Shown here: in pieces, positions 5,470 through 6,832 of the stretch
Layout: each line of letters begins with the position of its first letter
Position numbering within the stretch: the first letter of the stretch is position 1
Assembly: GCA_030152405.1 (NCBI GenBank)
Contig: JASLJL010000304.1
Span: 1 to 6,832 of the forward strand
DNA length: 6,832 bases
Source of the DNA: Gordonia sp. (in: high G+C Gram-positive bacteria)
GTDB lineage: Bacteria; Actinomycetota; Actinomycetes; Mycobacteriales; Mycobacteriaceae
Reading direction: 5' to 3'
The notes under the pieces: model-generated
The model's database searches: none
What the model was told of the DNA's origin: nothing
Seen by the model: only the letters and a program-made list of their open reading frames with translations
Translations under genes and position numbers: made by a program

Positions 5470-6276
5470 ATGGCGAACCCCTTCGTTAAGGCATGGCGCT
5501 ACTTGATGGCGCTGGGCAACTCCAAGATCGACGAGCACGCCGACCCGAAGGTCCAGATCCAGCAGGCCATCGAGGACGCGCAGCGCCAGCATCAGGCGCT
5601 GTCGCAGCAGGCCGCCGCGGTCATCGGCAATCAGCGTCAGCTGGAGATGCGGCTCAACCGTCAGCTCGAGGAGATCGAGAAGCTCCAGGGCAACGCCCGT
5701 CAGGCGCTCACGCTCGCCGACCAGGCGTCCACGGCGGGCGACGCGGCGAAGGCTGCGGAGTACACGAACGCCGCCGAGGCGTTCGCGGCTCAGCTGGTGA
5801 CCGCGGAGCAGAACGTGGAAGACCTGAAGGTGCTGCACGACCAGTCGCTCACCGCGGCCGCGCAGGCGAAGCAGGCCGTGGAGCGCAACGCGATGTCGCT
5901 GCAGCAGAAGCTGGCCGAACGGTCCAAGCTGCTCAGCCAGCTCGAGCAGGCCAAGATGCAGGAGCAGGTCAGCGCATCGCTCAACAGCATGAGCGAGCTC
6001 GCGGCTCCCGGGAACACGCCGAGCCTGGACCAGGTCCGCGACAAGATCGAGCGCCGCTACGCCAACGCGCTCGGCTCCGCCGAGCTCGCCAAGGGCTCGG
6101 TCGCCGGGCGCATGGCAGAAGTCGAGGCCGCGGGCGTGCAGCTCGCCGGCCACGCACGCCTCGAGCAGATCCGCGCCAGCATGAACGGCGGCTCCCTGTC
6201 CGCGGGCACGCAGCCTGCTGCAGGTCAGGTCGCAGCGGGTCAGCCCGCACCGGCGGTCGACACGGAGAAGCACTGA
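5470..6276 (+). CDS. pspA: PspA/IM30 family membrane-stress protein
   Basis: Peripheral membrane protein of the PspA/IM30/ESCRT-III superfamily that coats and stabilises the cytoplasmic membrane under envelope stress. The 268 residues are very close in sequence and length to the mycobacterial 35-kDa antigen Rv2744c. The N-terminus [15 protein letters not shown] forms an amphipathic, membrane-contacting helix. A long heptad-rich, Gln/Ala/Glu-rich coiled coil follows (about 25-230), with the conserved segments [32 protein letters not shown] and [20 protein letters not shown]. The last 30 residues or so are a low-complexity Gly/Ala/Gln/Pro tail, variable in the family. ATG 5470 follows AGAGGA (5456-5461) at 8 bases. 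It is probably co-transcribed with clgR, and its stop overlaps the next gene. A long open frame on the opposite strand is a codon-bias shadow. Confidence 0.96.
   Translation: MANPFVKAWRYLMALGNSKIDEHADPKVQIQQAIEDAQRQHQALSQQAAAVIGNQRQLEMRLNRQLEEIEKLQGNARQALTLADQASTAGDAAKAAEYTNAAEAFAAQLVTAEQNVEDLKVLHDQSLTAAAQAKQAVERNAMSLQQKLAERSKLLSQLEQAKMQEQVSASLNSMSELAAPGNTPSLDQVRDKIERRYANALGSAELAKGSVAGRMAEVEAAGVQLAGHARLEQIRASMNGGSLSAGTQPAAGQVAAGQPAPAVDTEKH
6264..6267 (+). promoter_or_regulatory. RBS for the CTG-start gene within the pspA 3' end
   Basis: GGAG lies 5 bases before CTG 6273, inside the last codons of pspA. It supports initiation at the CTG that overlaps the pspA stop. The next in-frame alternative start, GTG 6291, has no comparable signal at the right distance. 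Confidence 0.5.
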
Positions 6277-6832
6277 CGACTATCGCGGTCGTGGCCGGCT
6301 CCGACGCCGGCCACGCCTTCCCGGCGTTGGGTCTGGCGTCGAAGTTCGCCGCTGCCGGCGACGACGTCATCGTCTACACGGGTGCCCGCTGGGTGTCCGA
6401 GGAGACCCGCGCAGGCGCATCGGTCCGCGAGCTCCCCGGCCTCGCCGCGTTGCCGGGGGAGGACGACGAGGACGCGGGCGCCAAACTGAGCGCACGCGCC
6501 GCCCGCATGGCGCTCGTTCTGGCGCCGGAATTAGCAGCCGCGGGGGTCGACCTCGTGATCAGCGACGTCATCACTCGTGCCGGGGGATGGGCCGCCGAAC
6601 TCCTCGGCGTCCCCTGGATCGAGCTCTCACCGCACCCGCTGTACGAGCAGTCCCGCGGTCTGCCGCCCATCGGCGCGGGAATGGCCGCGGGTACCACGGT
6701 GCCCGGACGTCTCCGCGACACCGCGCTTCGTGCGATGAGCGCGCGAGGCGTCGCCGTGGGGAGGCGAGCCACGGCGATCGCCCGCAGCGGACTGATGCTG
6801 CCACCAGTGCCGCGACCCGCGGCGCGGTTCGT
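6273..6832 (+). CDS. GT-B glycosyltransferase-like protein (3'-truncated, probable CTG start)
   Basis: The frame is open from the pspA stop to the window edge, at least 186 codons. It resembles the N-terminal half of GT-B fold (GT1, UDP-glucuronosyltransferase-like) glycosyltransferases. The first strand and Gly-rich loop read [20 protein letters not shown] (residues 3-22). A Rossmann pattern follows, with DDVIVYTG (about 29-36), [36 protein letters not shown] (about 92-118) and SPHPLY. The nucleotide-sugar-binding C-terminal domain would lie outside the window, so donor and acceptor are unknown. The start is unusual: the first strand requires translation upstream of GTG 6291, and the best candidate is CTG 6273, which overlaps the pspA TGA and has GGAG five bases before it. 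It occupies the position of Rv2743c (PspM) in M. tuberculosis but is not a small membrane protein. Frame and fold call are fairly sure; function is not. Confidence 0.75.
   Translation, partial: MTTIAVVAGSDAGHAFPALGLASKFAAAGDDVIVYTGARWVSEETRAGASVRELPGLAALPGEDDEDAGAKLSARAARMALVLAPELAAAGVDLVISDVITRAGGWAAELLGVPWIELSPHPLYEQSRGLPPIGAGMAAGTTVPGRLRDTALRAMSARGVAVGRRATAIARSGLMLPPVPRPAARF
6290..6315 (+). other. 10-bp inverted repeat in the glycosyltransferase 5' coding region
   Basis: CGTGGCCGGC (6290-6299) pairs exactly with GCCGGCCACG (6306-6315) around a 6-base loop, TCCGAC. It lies 17 bases after the CTG start and 14 bases after the pspA stop. No T tract follows. It could reduce expression of the glycosyltransferase relative to pspA, or it could be a by-product of GC-rich codons. 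Confidence 0.45.

Noticed and set aside
5459..5487. Second ECF promoter (GGAAC 5459-5463 with CGTT 5484-5487) at pspA
   Set aside because: The spacer is 20 bases, too long, and the -10 would fall inside pspA coding sequence.
5440..6273. Long minus-strand open frame opposite pspA (277 codons)
   Set aside because: Leu/Arg-rich shadow of the Gln/Ala/Glu coiled-coil codons; pspA on the plus strand is unmistakable.

Overview
The window is GC-rich, gene-dense DNA from a mycolic-acid-type actinobacterium (order Mycobacteriales). Gordonia or a close relative is my best guess, inferred from protein similarity and gene order as I remember them, not from a search. The order ftsK, argA, pgsA, clgR, pspA matches the Mycobacterium tuberculosis Rv2748c-Rv2744c block. 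Two genes (a TerC-family gene and a YciI-family gene) sit between ftsK and argA, and a glycosyltransferase-like gene follows pspA where M. tuberculosis has Rv2743c.

Layout. 1-2116 (+): the 3' part of ftsK, whose N-terminal membrane region is mostly outside the window. 2117-2301: a promoter-like -10, then a yybP-ykoY (Mn2+) riboswitch whose last helix competes with an intrinsic terminator. The terminator's 3' arm carries the Shine-Dalgarno sequence of the next gene. 2302-3285 (+): TerC-family membrane protein. 3286-3467: convergent intergenic gap with a perfect 15-bp GC-rich hairpin. 3468-3746 (-) YciI-like protein and 3755-4288 (-) ArgA-type N-acetyltransferase, a two-gene minus-strand unit. 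4289-4363: short divergent promoter region with two TANNNT boxes placed for leaderless transcripts. 4364-4969 (+): PgsA-type CDP-alcohol phosphatidyltransferase. 4970-5107: regulatory gap with an ECF/SigE-like promoter and a 13-bp palindrome. 5108-5419 (+): ClgR regulator. 5470-6276 (+): PspA. 6273-end (+): 5' part of a GT-B glycosyltransferase-like gene overlapping the pspA stop and apparently starting at CTG.

How the genes work together. pgsA (anionic phospholipid synthesis), clgR (stress regulator) and pspA (membrane-stabilising coat) form an envelope-maintenance block. The ECF promoter before clgR fits the SigE-ClgR-PspA stress circuit known in mycobacteria. The glycosyltransferase joined to pspA may be a lineage-specific partner. 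The TerC gene is a separate, manganese-controlled unit. ftsK is a chromosome-segregation housekeeping gene, and argA feeds arginine biosynthesis. No mobile element, CRISPR array, tRNA or rRNA was seen. The most informative parts are the regulatory sequences, above all the riboswitch/terminator/RBS arrangement before the TerC gene.
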